From Clostridia bacterium (GTDB lineage: Bacteria; Bacillota; Clostridia; Christensenellales; Borkfalkiaceae), in assembly GCA_900767495.1 (NCBI GenBank), contig CAAFZH010000071.1:1-6332 (forward strand): DNA of 6,332 bases, read 5' to 3'. Below the pieces are notes generated by a model. The model did not search any database. It worked only from the letters and a program-made list of their open reading frames with translations, and was not told the DNA's origin. Shown piece after piece: positions 1-5,824 of the stretch; position 1 is the first letter of the stretch; every line of letters begins with the position of its first letter. Both the position numbers and the translations under genes were made by a program.

Positions 1-4
1 GTAC

Positions 5-99
5 GTCATATTGAGCGTCAGCGAAATATCCCACGACCAAAGTGAAAAGTATATGCACCGCACTTTTTCAGTGGGATTCTTCACTGCGTTCAGAATGAC
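5..99. repeat. U unit, copy 1
   Basis: A 95-bp unit is bounded by two inward-facing hairpins: GTCAT...ATCCCAC at 5-34 (stem ATATT 8-12 with AATAT 25-29) and GTGGGAT...ATGAC at 71-99 (stem ATTCT 76-80 with AGAAT 92-96). Between them, GTGAAAAGT and ACTTTTTCA can also pair. The core resembles that of copy 2 in inverted orientation. Confidence 0.75.
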
Positions 100-106
100 G
101 TGTAAT

Positions 107-222
107 TTTGCTTCCTCCTTCGGGGTAGATTCCCCCGCTGAAACGGGGGAAATGTCGCGATTGCGACAAAAGGGGCGCGTCCGCCGCGTAGGCGAAGTGG
201 CGGCAACGCCGCCGATAGGGGA
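107..222. repeat. M1 module, extended copy with two GC hairpins
   Basis: It starts with the shared TTGCTTCCTCCTTCGGGG and ends with the shared CGATAGGGGA. Inside are hairpins TCCCCCG/CGGGGGA (131-137, 144-150), TGTCGC/GCGACA (153-158, 163-168) and GGCGGC/GCCGCC (199-204, 208-213). It looks like one M1 copy nested in or fused with another. Confidence 0.7.
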
Positions 223-283
223 TAAAATTTTCGCTATTTCACCTCTGGGTCGCCGAGCCTGCGGCAAGCCTTTTAAACCGCAA

Positions 284-1018
284 TCACTCGTACTCGGCGT
301 TTTTAAGCGTAAGCCCTTTAGCGGGCATGGTCTTACCTGCGAGTTCGCGATTTTTACCGTCAATAATATCCTTCATTGCCTCGGGCGGTATTTTGCCCTC
401 GCCTATTTTTACGAGCGTACCAACGATTATCCTTACCATATTATATAAAAAGCCGTTGCCGCATACGGTAAAGGAAATATCGTTCCCGCTTTCGCCCATA
501 TCGGCGGAATATATTTCGCGCACGGTATCTTTTACGGAAGAATTGCTCGCCAGAAAGCACTTAAAATCGTGCTTGCCCAAAAGGTAGGCGCATGCCTCGC
601 GCATTTTTTTTACGTCGAGCGGAGCGGGAACGCGCGTCGCGTACCTTTCTTTAAGCGGCAAAGTCGTTTCGCTTACGTACAGGCGATATTCGTACGTCTT
701 GCGCTTTGCCGAAAATCGAGCGTGAAACCCATCTTCCGCCGCCGCGCTTTCGAGAATTTTCACGTCGGCGGGAAGTAGCGGATTAAGCGCGGCGGCGTAC
801 TTTTCGGGCGGCACGGTTGCCGAAACGTCGAAATGCGCCGTCTGCCTTTCGGCGTGAACGCCGCTGTCCGTCCTTCCGCTGCCCACAAGATTAACTTTTT
901 CGCCCGTTAATCGCGTTATAGCCTTTTCTATTTCCTCTTGCACGGTTCTGTCGCCTGCCTGAATCTGCCAGCCGCAAAAGTCCGTGCCGTCGTATTGAAT
1001 TACGAGTTTTATTCTCAA
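284..1018 (-). CDS. truA: tRNA pseudouridine(38-40) synthase TruA
   Basis: TruA converts uridines 38-40 in the anticodon stem of many tRNAs to pseudouridine in the cytoplasm. The 244-residue product is full length for the family. It opens with the typical strand and YDGTDFCGWQ (residues 9-18), has the catalytic motif GRTDSGVHA at 48-56 with the nucleophile Asp51, and ends with the conserved FLYNMVRIIVGT segment and an AGKTMPAKGL-type C-terminus. The start codon is TTG, chosen because the family N-terminus (MRIKLVIQYDGT) begins exactly there and a GGTGA-like ribosome site lies a few bases upstream. The TTG overlaps the ecfT stop by 4 bp, so translation is probably coupled. truA as the last gene behind an ECF module is common in Bacillota. 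No convincing intrinsic terminator is visible after the TGA stop; repeats begin about 60 bp downstream. Confidence 0.97.
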   Translation of the reverse strand: MRIKLVIQYDGTDFCGWQIQAGDRTVQEEIEKAITRLTGEKVNLVGSGRTDSGVHAERQTAHFDVSATVPPEKYAAALNPLLPADVKILESAAAEDGFHARFSAKRKTYEYRLYVSETTLPLKERYATRVPAPLDVKKMREACAYLLGKHDFKCFLASNSSVKDTVREIYSADMGESGNDISFTVCGNGFLYNMVRIIVGTLVKIGEGKIPPEAMKDIIDGKNRELAGKTMPAKGLTLKNAEYE

Positions 1019-1839
1019 AATATCACCGCCAGAAGTTGCGCGCCGTAAGCGTTTAACAAAAATACGCCCGTAACCGCCGCCGCGGTAAGTATTACCGCCA
1101 ACGGGTCGCGCCAGGTAAATTTCAACTTTTTATATTTCACCCTGTTTTTACTGCCCGCGTAGCAACGTGCCTCCATAGCGTCGCCGAGTTCGTCCGCGCG
1201 GCGGAACGCGCTTACGAGCAAGGGTATAAGCACGGGTACGAGCGCTTTTACGCGCTTTATTATATTTCCGCTTTCAAAATCCGCTCCGCGCGCCTTTTGC
1301 GCGTTTATTATTCTGTCCGTTTCGCTCGCGAGCGTGGGTATAAATCTCAAAGCAATAGAAGTTACAAGCGCGAGTTCGTGTACGGGGAATTTAATTAAAG
1401 CGAGCGGTTTTAACAAACTTTCTATTCCGTCGGTTAAATTCACGGGCGTGGTGGTCAGCGTTAAAACGCTGCTGCCGAGTACCAACGAAATGAGCCTTGC
1501 GCCGATAAACGCGGCGTTTAAAAGCCCCTCTTTGGTTATCACCCAGAAGTAGACCGTATCGCCCTCCTTCGGCTTATAAAAAAGCACGTTTAAAAGCGCG
1601 GTGAAAATAAGCAAAAAGATTATGCCCTTTACGCTTTTAAGCACCGATTTTACGGGTACGGACGAAAACGCGACCGCCACGCATAAAAACAATACCGGCA
1701 CGGCGAGCGACAAAAAGGATTTTGCCGCAAAAACCGCCACGAGATAGGCTATTAAAATAAGTATTTTAACGCGCGGATCGAGTTTGTGTACGAAAGACGA
1801 GGACGGATAGTAACTGCCGAAAGAAACGTCGCTTAACAT
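1015..1839 (-). CDS. ecfT: ECF transporter transmembrane coupling protein EcfT
   Basis: EcfT is the membrane scaffold of energy-coupling factor importers. It connects the ATPase pair EcfA1/EcfA2 to exchangeable substrate-binding S proteins for vitamins or trace metals. From the ATG at 1839 the protein has 274 residues, with hydrophobic segments near 25-60, 72-88, 105-130, 155-170 and 250-272. The long cytoplasmic coupling-helix region carries the two ATPase-contact motifs, ARG (183-185) and a second, ARC (224-226). An in-frame upstream start would add 15 residues (MRPYRKRLYKGGERT), but the ATG at 1839 fits the usual family N-terminus and has a GGTGA site 7 bases upstream. It overlaps the ecfA2 stop by 7 bp (ATGTTAA), which suggests translational coupling. 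No S component is encoded nearby. Confidence 0.95.
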   Translation of the reverse strand: MLSDVSFGSYYPSSSFVHKLDPRVKILILIAYLVAVFAAKSFLSLAVPVLFLCVAVAFSSVPVKSVLKSVKGIIFLLIFTALLNVLFYKPKEGDTVYFWVITKEGLLNAAFIGARLISLVLGSSVLTLTTTPVNLTDGIESLLKPLALIKFPVHELALVTSIALRFIPTLASETDRIINAQKARGADFESGNIIKRVKALVPVLIPLLVSAFRRADELGDAMEARCYAGSKNRVKYKKLKFTWRDPLAVILTAAAVTGVFLLNAYGAQLLAVIF

Positions 1840-2690
1840 AGTTCTTTCACCGCCCTTATAAAGTCGTTTTCGGTAAGGTCGCAATTAAGATTTACGCCCT
1901 TTTCGGCAAGCCTTTCCGAAAGATATTCGGTAAGCGGCACGCCGAGCCTTAAACCGCGCATTTTTTCGCCCTGCGAAAAAACTTCTTCAGGCGTTCCCTC
2001 GGCAATAACCTCGCCTTGCGAGAATACCGCCACGCGGGTACAGTTTTCGCAAACCTCGTCCATATCGTGCGAAACTATTATTACGGTTTTGCAGGTGGTC
2101 GAATGCAGTTCGTGCAAAAGCCGCATAAGTTCGCGCTTGCCTATGGGGTCGAGTCCCGCAACGGGTTCGTCGAGTACGAGTACCTCGGGCGAAGTAACTA
2201 TTACGCCCGCAATCGCCACCCTGCGTTTTTGTCCGCCGGACAACTCGAACGGCGATTTTTTGGCGATTGAATAATCGAGTCCTACACGCGTTAAAGCGTC
2301 GTATACGGCGGTTTTTACGAGATTTTCGTCCGCTTGCGGATTAAAGTTTTTATACCCGAAAGCAACGTCCTCGAATACAGTTTCGGCAAAAAGTTGATAT
2401 TCGGGATACTGAAAGACCATACCAACCTTCGAGCGCAGAACTTTAAGCAGTTTTTTATCGGTTTTTTTGCCCTTGGAAAGGTCGATATCGCCAACGGTAA
2501 GCGTGCCGCTCTGCACGGTCAGCAACGCGTTTAAGTGCTGTATAAAAGTTGATTTACCGCTGCCCGTATGACCTATTATGCCGAAAAATTCGCCCTCGGG
2601 GATATCCAGAGTAACGCCTTTCAGCGCGTCGGCTTTAAACGCCGACTTTTTATTGTAAGTAAAACTTAACTCTTTTGCAGTAATTCGCAT
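1833..2690 (-). CDS. ecfA2: ECF transporter ATPase EcfA2
   Basis: This is the second ATP-binding subunit of the energy-coupling factor importer; with EcfA1 it powers EcfT. The 285-residue protein has Walker A GHTGSGKST (40-48), Q-loop Gln94 in MVFQYPEYQLF, signature LSGGQ (150-154), Walker B LVLDE (171-175) and switch His208 in SHDMDEV. It has the C-terminal extension of about 60 residues usual for ECF ATPases. The YPEYQLF stretch and the SHDMDEV switch resemble EcfA2 rather than EcfA1 proteins as I remember them. The ATG at 2690 lies inside ecfA1 (25-bp overlap), and the N-terminus MRITAKELSFTYN matches the family. No good ribosome site precedes it (the nearest GAGGA is about 15 bases away), so translation probably depends on coupling to ecfA1. 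Confidence 0.96.
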   Translation of the reverse strand: MRITAKELSFTYNKKSAFKADALKGVTLDIPEGEFFGIIGHTGSGKSTFIQHLNALLTVQSGTLTVGDIDLSKGKKTDKKLLKVLRSKVGMVFQYPEYQLFAETVFEDVAFGYKNFNPQADENLVKTAVYDALTRVGLDYSIAKKSPFELSGGQKRRVAIAGVIVTSPEVLVLDEPVAGLDPIGKRELMRLLHELHSTTCKTVIIVSHDMDEVCENCTRVAVFSQGEVIAEGTPEEVFSQGEKMRGLRLGVPLTEYLSERLAEKGVNLNCDLTENDFIRAVKELC

Positions 2691-3520
2691 AAATTATCGG
2701 CGAGTTCCTCCTTGGTCAGTATTCCGCTTTTCACGGGTACGCCCGCCGCTTTCAGCCGCTCGGCGAGTATGGCGGCGCGCGGCGGCTCAAGCCCCGCGCG
2801 CCGCAACAAGTCGGTATCTTTGAATATTTTGCGAGGTTCGCCTTTTGCGAGAATTTCCCCGCTCGAAAGCACTATAATTTCGTCGGCGTCGACCGCCTCG
2901 TCCATATAGTGCGTAATACTTATAACGGTAAGCCCTTTTTCTTTATTTAGTTGTTTTACCACCGCGCCGACTTCGGCTCTGCCTTTGGGGTCGAGCATGG
3001 AAGTAGCCTCGTCCAAAACGAGAATTTCGGGTTCGAGCGCAAGCGCGCCCGCTATCGCCACGCGTTGTTTTTGCCCGCCCGAAAGCCTTGCCGCCTCCAC
3101 CTTACGGAATTTTTCCATATCGGTAACTTTAAGGGCGTAGTCTACCATGGCGCAAATTTTCTCGCGCGGCATACCTATGTTTTCCGGACCGAACGCCACG
3201 TCGTCCTCTACGATAGAGGCAACCTGCTGATTATCGGGATTCTGAAAGACCATTCCCGCCTTTTTGCGAATATCGAAAGAATGAGTTTTATCCGAGGTGT
3301 CCATACCGAAAACGCTTACTTTGCCACTCGTGGGGGTAAGTAAACAGTCGGTAAGCCTTGCCAAGGTGGACTTACCGCTGCCGTTTGCGCCGACAAGCGC
3401 GACGAATTTGCCTTTTTCTATGGTAAAGGAAACGTTTTTTAACACTTCTACGGGCGGTTCGCCGTTCCTTGCGGGGTATGAAAAACTCACGTTGTCAAAA
3501 GTTATAGCCTGCATAGGCAT
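2666..3520 (-). CDS. ecfA1: ECF transporter ATPase EcfA1
   Basis: This is the first ATP-binding subunit of the energy-coupling factor importer, working at the inner face of the membrane with EcfA2 and EcfT. The 284-residue protein has Walker A GANGSGKST (44-52), Q-loop Gln93 in MVFQNPDNQ, signature LSGGQ (146-150), Walker B ILVLDE (166-171) and switch His204 in THYMDEA. The NPDNQ Q-loop is typical of EcfA1 (CbiO1) proteins. Two ATG starts are possible, at 3520 and 3514 (MPMQ...). Neither has a recognisable Shine-Dalgarno, so the choice is uncertain by two residues. It is the first gene of the operon. In many relatives rplQ lies directly upstream, but here the upstream DNA is a promoter-like region followed by interspersed repeats. 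Confidence 0.96.
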   Translation of the reverse strand: MPMQAITFDNVSFSYPARNGEPPVEVLKNVSFTIEKGKFVALVGANGSGKSTLARLTDCLLTPTSGKVSVFGMDTSDKTHSFDIRKKAGMVFQNPDNQQVASIVEDDVAFGPENIGMPREKICAMVDYALKVTDMEKFRKVEAARLSGGQKQRVAIAGALALEPEILVLDEATSMLDPKGRAEVGAVVKQLNKEKGLTVISITHYMDEAVDADEIIVLSSGEILAKGEPRKIFKDTDLLRRAGLEPPRAAILAERLKAAGVPVKSGILTKEELADNLCELLQKS

Positions 3521-3555
3521 ATTTTAGCACAAATTCTTGTTTTTAACAAGCAAAA

Positions 3556-3571
3556 TGCGCCTTTCGGCGCA
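3556..3571 (-). terminator. GNRA-capped hairpin with U-rich tail upstream of ecfA1
   Basis: The minus strand forms TGCGCC-GAAA-GGCGCA, a perfect 6-bp stem with a GAAA tetraloop, followed by TTTTGCTTGTT. It could be an intrinsic terminator for read-through from the DUF4097 operon. It lies only about 2-9 bases after the predicted ecf transcription start, so it may instead be a 5' stabilising or attenuating hairpin. A second stem (3536-3550, CTTGTT/AACAAG) sits between it and the ecfA1 start. Confidence 0.45.
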
Positions 3572-3579
3572 ATCAGACT

Positions 3580-3615
3580 AGTATAATAATAGGTTATTTA
3601 TAATTAAATAAGCAA
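3580..3615 (-). promoter_or_regulatory. Possible promoter of the ecfA1-ecfA2-ecfT-truA operon
   Basis: On the minus strand TTGCTT (3610-3615) is followed after 18 bp by TATTAT (3586-3591). An overlapping alternative is TTTAAT (3603-3608), 17 bp, TATACT (3580-3585). The region is very A/T rich and abuts the edge of a repeat at 3617. Either would start RNA near 3573-3579, leaving a leader of about 55-60 bases before ecfA1. Confidence 0.45.
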
Positions 3616-3616
3616 A

Positions 3617-3669
3617 TCCCCTATCGTCGGCGTTGCCGACACTTCCCCCGAAGGAGGAAGCAAAATTTG
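3617..3669. repeat. M1 module, inverted copy
   Basis: It carries the hairpin GTCGGC-GTT-GCCGAC (3626-3640) followed by a CTTCCCCCGAAGGAGGAAGC block. 3617-3671 matches 5931-5985 at 53 of 55 positions, and both differences are in the 3-base hairpin loop. Confidence 0.8.
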
Positions 3670-3779
3670 TCTTTGCGAGGAAGTGAAACGACGAAGCAAA
3701 CTCCCGGGAGGGTGGGTTTCCGCAGGATATATACTTTTTCACTTCGGTCGTGGGATATTTCGCTTTCGCTCAATATGAC
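3669..3779. repeat. U unit, copy 2
   Basis: A 111-bp unit. The left hairpin has stem TTTGC (3672-3676) with GCAAA (3696-3700); the right hairpin has ATATT (3755-3759) with AATAT (3772-3776) and ends in ATGAC. The core after CTCCCGGGAGGGTG differs from copy 3 and resembles copy 1. Confidence 0.75.
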
Positions 3780-3794
3780 ATACTTTTTTTAGTT

Positions 3795-3905
3795 GTCATT
3801 GCGAGGGAAGCGAAGCGACGAAGCAATCTTCCGGGAGGGTGAAGGTCTACGGAGTATATGCTCCGTACTTTTTCGGTGGGATATTTCGCTTTCGCTCAAT
3901 ATGAC
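3795..3905. repeat. U unit, copy 3
   Basis: A 111-bp unit. The left hairpin has stem ATTGC (3798-3802) with GCAAT (3823-3827); the right hairpin has ATATT (3881-3885) with AATAT (3898-3902). The core has its own hairpin CGGAG/CTCCG (3850-3865). 3831-3880 matches 6016-6065 on the opposite strand at 47 of 50 positions. Confidence 0.8.
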
Positions 3906-3913
3906 GTTCTTTT

Positions 3914-3956
3914 TGCTTCCTCCTTCGGGGGAAGTGGCGCAAAGCGCCGATAGGGA
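3914..3956. repeat. M1 module, short direct copy
   Basis: The shared TTGCTTCCTCCTTCGGGG block is followed by GAAGT, the hairpin GGCGC-AAA-GCGCC (3936-3948) and GATAGGGA. CTTCCTC/GGGGAAG at 3916-3934 can also pair as a 7-bp stem with one wobble. Confidence 0.75.
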
Positions 3957-3967
3957 ACGTGCAAATT

Positions 3968-3986
3968 CAACGATTTCGGCTCGTTG
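3968..3986 (-). terminator. Weak hairpin after the DUF4097 gene
   Basis: A 6-bp stem CAACGA/TCGTTG with a 7-base loop lies 9 bp beyond the DUF4097 stop. On the minus strand it is followed only by AATTTGC, so the U tract is poor. It may be a weak terminator or RNA end-protecting structure. Confidence 0.25.
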
Positions 3987-3994
3987 CAAAAGCG

Positions 3995-4903
3995 TTATAT
4001 AAATTTTATCTTTATATCGCCCGTCGTGGCGGACGCAACTAATTTTTTACCGCCTTCTTTTATTCTGTCGGTCAGATTGCAATCGCCCGTAGTCGTATCG
4101 CATCGTATGTCGTAATCCTCTTCCGCGCCGCGGATAGTTCCGCTGATACTGCCCGTGGTCGCTTTGACGAATACGTCGCACGCGGTAACAGTCGAAAAAT
4201 TTATATCTCCCGTGGTCGCGGTAAGCGACAAGGTTTTACAATCGGCGTTTACGCTCACTTTACCCGTAGTCAGTTTAACCGTTACCTCTTCGGCTTTCGC
4301 TCCGTTTACGCTTACGCTGCCCGTAGAAGAATTTACCGTTACTCCCGACGAAAACTCGCAATTTTCTATCGTAACGTTCCCCGTGGCGGAATTGACTTTA
4401 AGCGTTTGCGCCGTTATTCCGCTCAGTCGCGTATCGCCCGTTTTTACGTAGGTTTCAACGCCGCTCAGATTTTTCAATTCGTCCGCCTTTATACGTCCCG
4501 TATCGGTTTTAAGTATCAATGCGCCGGTATAATTTTGGGGTACACCTATGATAATCGTGTTATACTGCGCGTAACGATTTAACCAGAAGACCAAAAACCA
4601 CTCCTGCCGTGCGGTATATAAAGTAAGTTCGCCTTCCGTCGAATTATCCACGGTATGTTTAAGCCGTTTACCCTCGTAGTAAGTAAAAGTAAAATCTTCG
4701 CCGTCGGTTTTAGCAATAGTTATATCCTCGAAGCGACTGTCTACGGTAAGAGTATTCAGTCCATCCGCCCGTATCGTTTGTTCGGTTTTTTTATAAGATT
4801 TTATCTCTTTCTCCTGTGCAGAAATACAAATACAAGTCCCCACGACGGCTAAAATAAAGCCGACCGCCAAAATTATACATAAAACAATTACCGTTTTTTT
4901 CAT
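3995..4903 (-). CDS. Membrane-anchored DUF4097 (Toastrack-type) beta-solenoid protein
   Basis: The 302-residue protein has one N-terminal membrane segment (about 4-27). There is no clear lipobox, as Cys24 is preceded by Thr, so it is probably an uncleaved anchor with the rest outside the cell. Residues 130-300 carry nine Thr-Gly turns (TG at 135, 155, 174, 194, 213, 231, 250, 272, 294), each followed by a short alternating hydrophobic strand. The spacing of 18-22 residues fits one turn of a beta-solenoid per repeat and matches the DUF4097 family, also called Toastrack. Such proteins are linked to envelope-stress modules; the biochemical role is unknown. The ATG overlaps the upstream TGA as ATGA and has AAGGAG 9 bases before it. 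An aromatic stretch near 101-113 (EWFLVFWLNRYAQ) interrupts the otherwise polar ectodomain. The gene ends the padR operon. Confidence 0.88.
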   Translation of the reverse strand: MKKTVIVLCIILAVGFILAVVGTCICISAQEKEIKSYKKTEQTIRADGLNTLTVDSRFEDITIAKTDGEDFTFTYYEGKRLKHTVDNSTEGELTLYTARQEWFLVFWLNRYAQYNTIIIGVPQNYTGALILKTDTGRIKADELKNLSGVETYVKTGDTRLSGITAQTLKVNSATGNVTIENCEFSSGVTVNSSTGSVSVNGAKAEEVTVKLTTGKVSVNADCKTLSLTATTGDINFSTVTACDVFVKATTGSISGTIRGAEEDYDIRCDTTTGDCNLTDRIKEGGKKLVASATTGDIKIKFI

Positions 4904-5472
4904 TTGGATTTTCTCCTTGATTTACCGAATATACATTTGCAAAGTTTAAATAACCCTATCGCCGTCAGCGCGCCGAACGCAAAAAAGCAAAGCCCTCCGC
5001 CCAAAAAAGCAAGTCCGTAGCCGAATTCGATGAAAAGCAATATCAGACCGTAAATTGCCATCGCTATGCCTCCGCCGACAGATCCGCCGCAAAACGCAAT
5101 AAGGCTTACGGCAAGCACGAGCGCGCACACTAAAAGCCCCAGGGCAACCCCAAAGGCAACTACGGCAATACACAGCCACAGCGGCGAGCCGATTATTATG
5201 AGCAGTATCCAGAGCGGTTTTAAACCGCTTTTCTTTTTCTTGCCGCTGCCTTTATCGGCGGATATCGGCTCAACGGGATAATTTTCGCTCAAAATCTTTT
5301 TCGCAAGATCTTCGGGAGAACCGAGTTCTTCTATAGCCTGCTCTTCGGTCTTGCCGCTTTCAATGCTGTCGTCTATCATTTCATTATAGTAATCGATAAC
5401 CTCTTGCCTCTCTTGCCTGCTCAGACCTTTCAGACTTTTTCTTAATCTTTTATTAAATTCCTTTCTTACCAT
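4900..5472 (-). CDS. HAAS domain (DUF1700) multi-pass membrane protein
   Basis: The 190-residue protein begins with a soluble helical domain (about 1-65) of the HAAS/DUF1700 type: LRKSLKGLSRQERQEVIDYY, then EEQAIEELGSPEDLAKKIL. A lysine-rich linker (78-81) and about four hydrophobic helices (roughly 87-110, 110-129, 132-151, 152-177) follow, with a basic C-terminal tail. Genes of this type are usually found beside PadR regulators, and the HAAS domain is thought to signal to or bind them; that link is inferred here from adjacency. I place the start at the ATG at 5472 because AAGGTGAG lies just upstream. A GTG at 5481 would add three residues but has a weaker site. The gene overlaps the padR end by 20 bp and the DUF4097 start by 4 bp. 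Confidence 0.9.
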   Translation of the reverse strand: MVRKEFNKRLRKSLKGLSRQERQEVIDYYNEMIDDSIESGKTEEQAIEELGSPEDLAKKILSENYPVEPISADKGSGKKKKSGLKPLWILLIIIGSPLWLCIAVVAFGVALGLLVCALVLAVSLIAFCGGSVGGGIAMAIYGLILLFIEFGYGLAFLGGGLCFFAFGALTAIGLFKLCKCIFGKSRRKSK

Positions 5473-5785
5473 CGTACTCACCTTTAATATAATCGTATAT
5501 GCCTATAATCTCCGACCAGTCGGTCAAAAATTCTTTTATTTTTTGTCTGCCCGCCTCGGTTATGGAATAATACTTGCGCAACCTGCCGTTATGTTCCGCA
5601 CTACGCACATTTACGCTGCCGCTCGCCTCTAACCGCCGCAAAATGGGGTATAAAGTAGACTCGGATATTTCTATGAAAGGCGACACTTTTTTAATAAGTT
5701 CGTATCCGTAAGTTTCCTCGCCGAGCATAGCCGACAACACGCATATTTCCAAAACTCCGCGCTTTAATTGTACGTCCAAAGCCAC
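5453..5785 (-). CDS. PadR-family transcriptional regulator
   Basis: This is a 110-residue winged helix-turn-helix repressor of the short PadR type. The opening LKRGVLEICVLSAMLGEETYGYELIKK, the recognition helix region ISESTLYPILRRLEASG (about 40-56) and the wing GRLRKYYSITEAGR (about 67-80) are all typical, followed by a C-terminal dimerisation helix. The start is GTG at 5785, with a perfect AAGGAGGT ending 3 bases before it; an in-frame TTG two codons later cannot be excluded. It heads the operon with the HAAS and DUF4097 genes. An inverted repeat lies over the -10 box of its own promoter, so negative autoregulation is likely. The inducing signal cannot be read from the sequence; the membrane partner downstream suggests an envelope or membrane cue. 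Confidence 0.93.
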   Translation of the reverse strand: MALDVQLKRGVLEICVLSAMLGEETYGYELIKKVSPFIEISESTLYPILRRLEASGSVNVRSAEHNGRLRKYYSITEAGRQKIKEFLTDWSEIIGIYDYIKGEYDGKKGI

Positions 5786-5796
5786 AATACCTCCTT
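5786..5796 (-). promoter_or_regulatory. Ribosome binding site of padR
   Basis: The minus strand reads AAAGGAGGTATT directly before GTG. The full AAGGAGGT match to the 16S rRNA tail decides the GTG start. Spacing is short: 3 bases after AAGGAGGT, or 4 after GGAGG. Confidence 0.75.
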
Positions 5797-5803
5797 TCGC
5801 ACA

Positions 5804-5824
5804 ATACTATACCACGCATAGTAT
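5804..5824. promoter_or_regulatory. Probable PadR operator (ATACTAT-N7-ATAGTAT)
   Basis: A perfect 7-bp inverted repeat (5804-5810 and 5818-5824, 7-bp spacer) covers the -10 box and half of the spacer of the padR promoter. PadR dimers bind short dyads of this general form, and the position would block RNA polymerase. Assignment to this PadR protein is inferred from location. Confidence 0.65.

Larger units (their letters stand above)
1..222. repeat. Repeat cluster 1: U unit plus extended M1 module
   Basis: The non-coding stretch downstream of truA holds a U unit (5-99) and an M1-type module (107-222). Left-hand parts may continue outside the window. Open frames crossing it are composed of repeat sequence and lack protein features. 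The remaining 223-283 contains no clear signal, and no terminator for truA was found. Confidence 0.8.
3617..3956. repeat. Repeat cluster 2: inverted M1, U, U, direct M1
   Basis: A 340-bp composite fills most of the gap between the DUF4097 gene and ecfA1. It begins with TCCCCTATCG and ends with CGATAGGGA, so its ends are inverted repeats of each other. Two similar U units lie in the same orientation inside. No gene is encoded; short frames here are translated repeats. Confidence 0.85.

Noticed and set aside
224..226. (EcfT residues 224-226) ARC instead of ARG in the second coupling motif as a defect
   Set aside because: As I recall, Cys in place of Gly is seen in many clostridial EcfT proteins, and the rest of the motif (AMEARCY) is normal, so it is ordinary family variation.
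221..283. Intrinsic terminator for truA
   Set aside because: On the minus strand only 4-bp stems such as GCCG/CGGC are present, with no adjacent U tract.
11..448. 145-residue plus-strand frame
   Set aside because: Its first half is repeat cluster 1 and its second half is antisense to truA. No ribosome site, domain or plausible protein composition.
3582..3587. Plus-strand TATAAT as a promoter
   Set aside because: No -35-like hexamer at 16-18 bp upstream, and no plus-strand gene follows; the A/T run is better explained by the minus-strand promoter.
3617..3956. CRISPR array
   Set aside because: Repeats are longer, inverted as well as direct, internally palindromic and not separated by uniform unique spacers; no cas genes.
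3789..4002. Overlapping frames of 66 and 69 residues on opposite strands between ecfA1 and the DUF4097 gene
   Set aside because: They coincide with U copy 3 and M1, have no ribosome site, and repeat the peptide pattern produced by other copies.
4946..5179. 77-residue minus-strand frame inside the HAAS gene
   Set aside because: It is an out-of-frame shadow of the membrane-helix coding region, rich in Arg and Cys, with no ribosome site.
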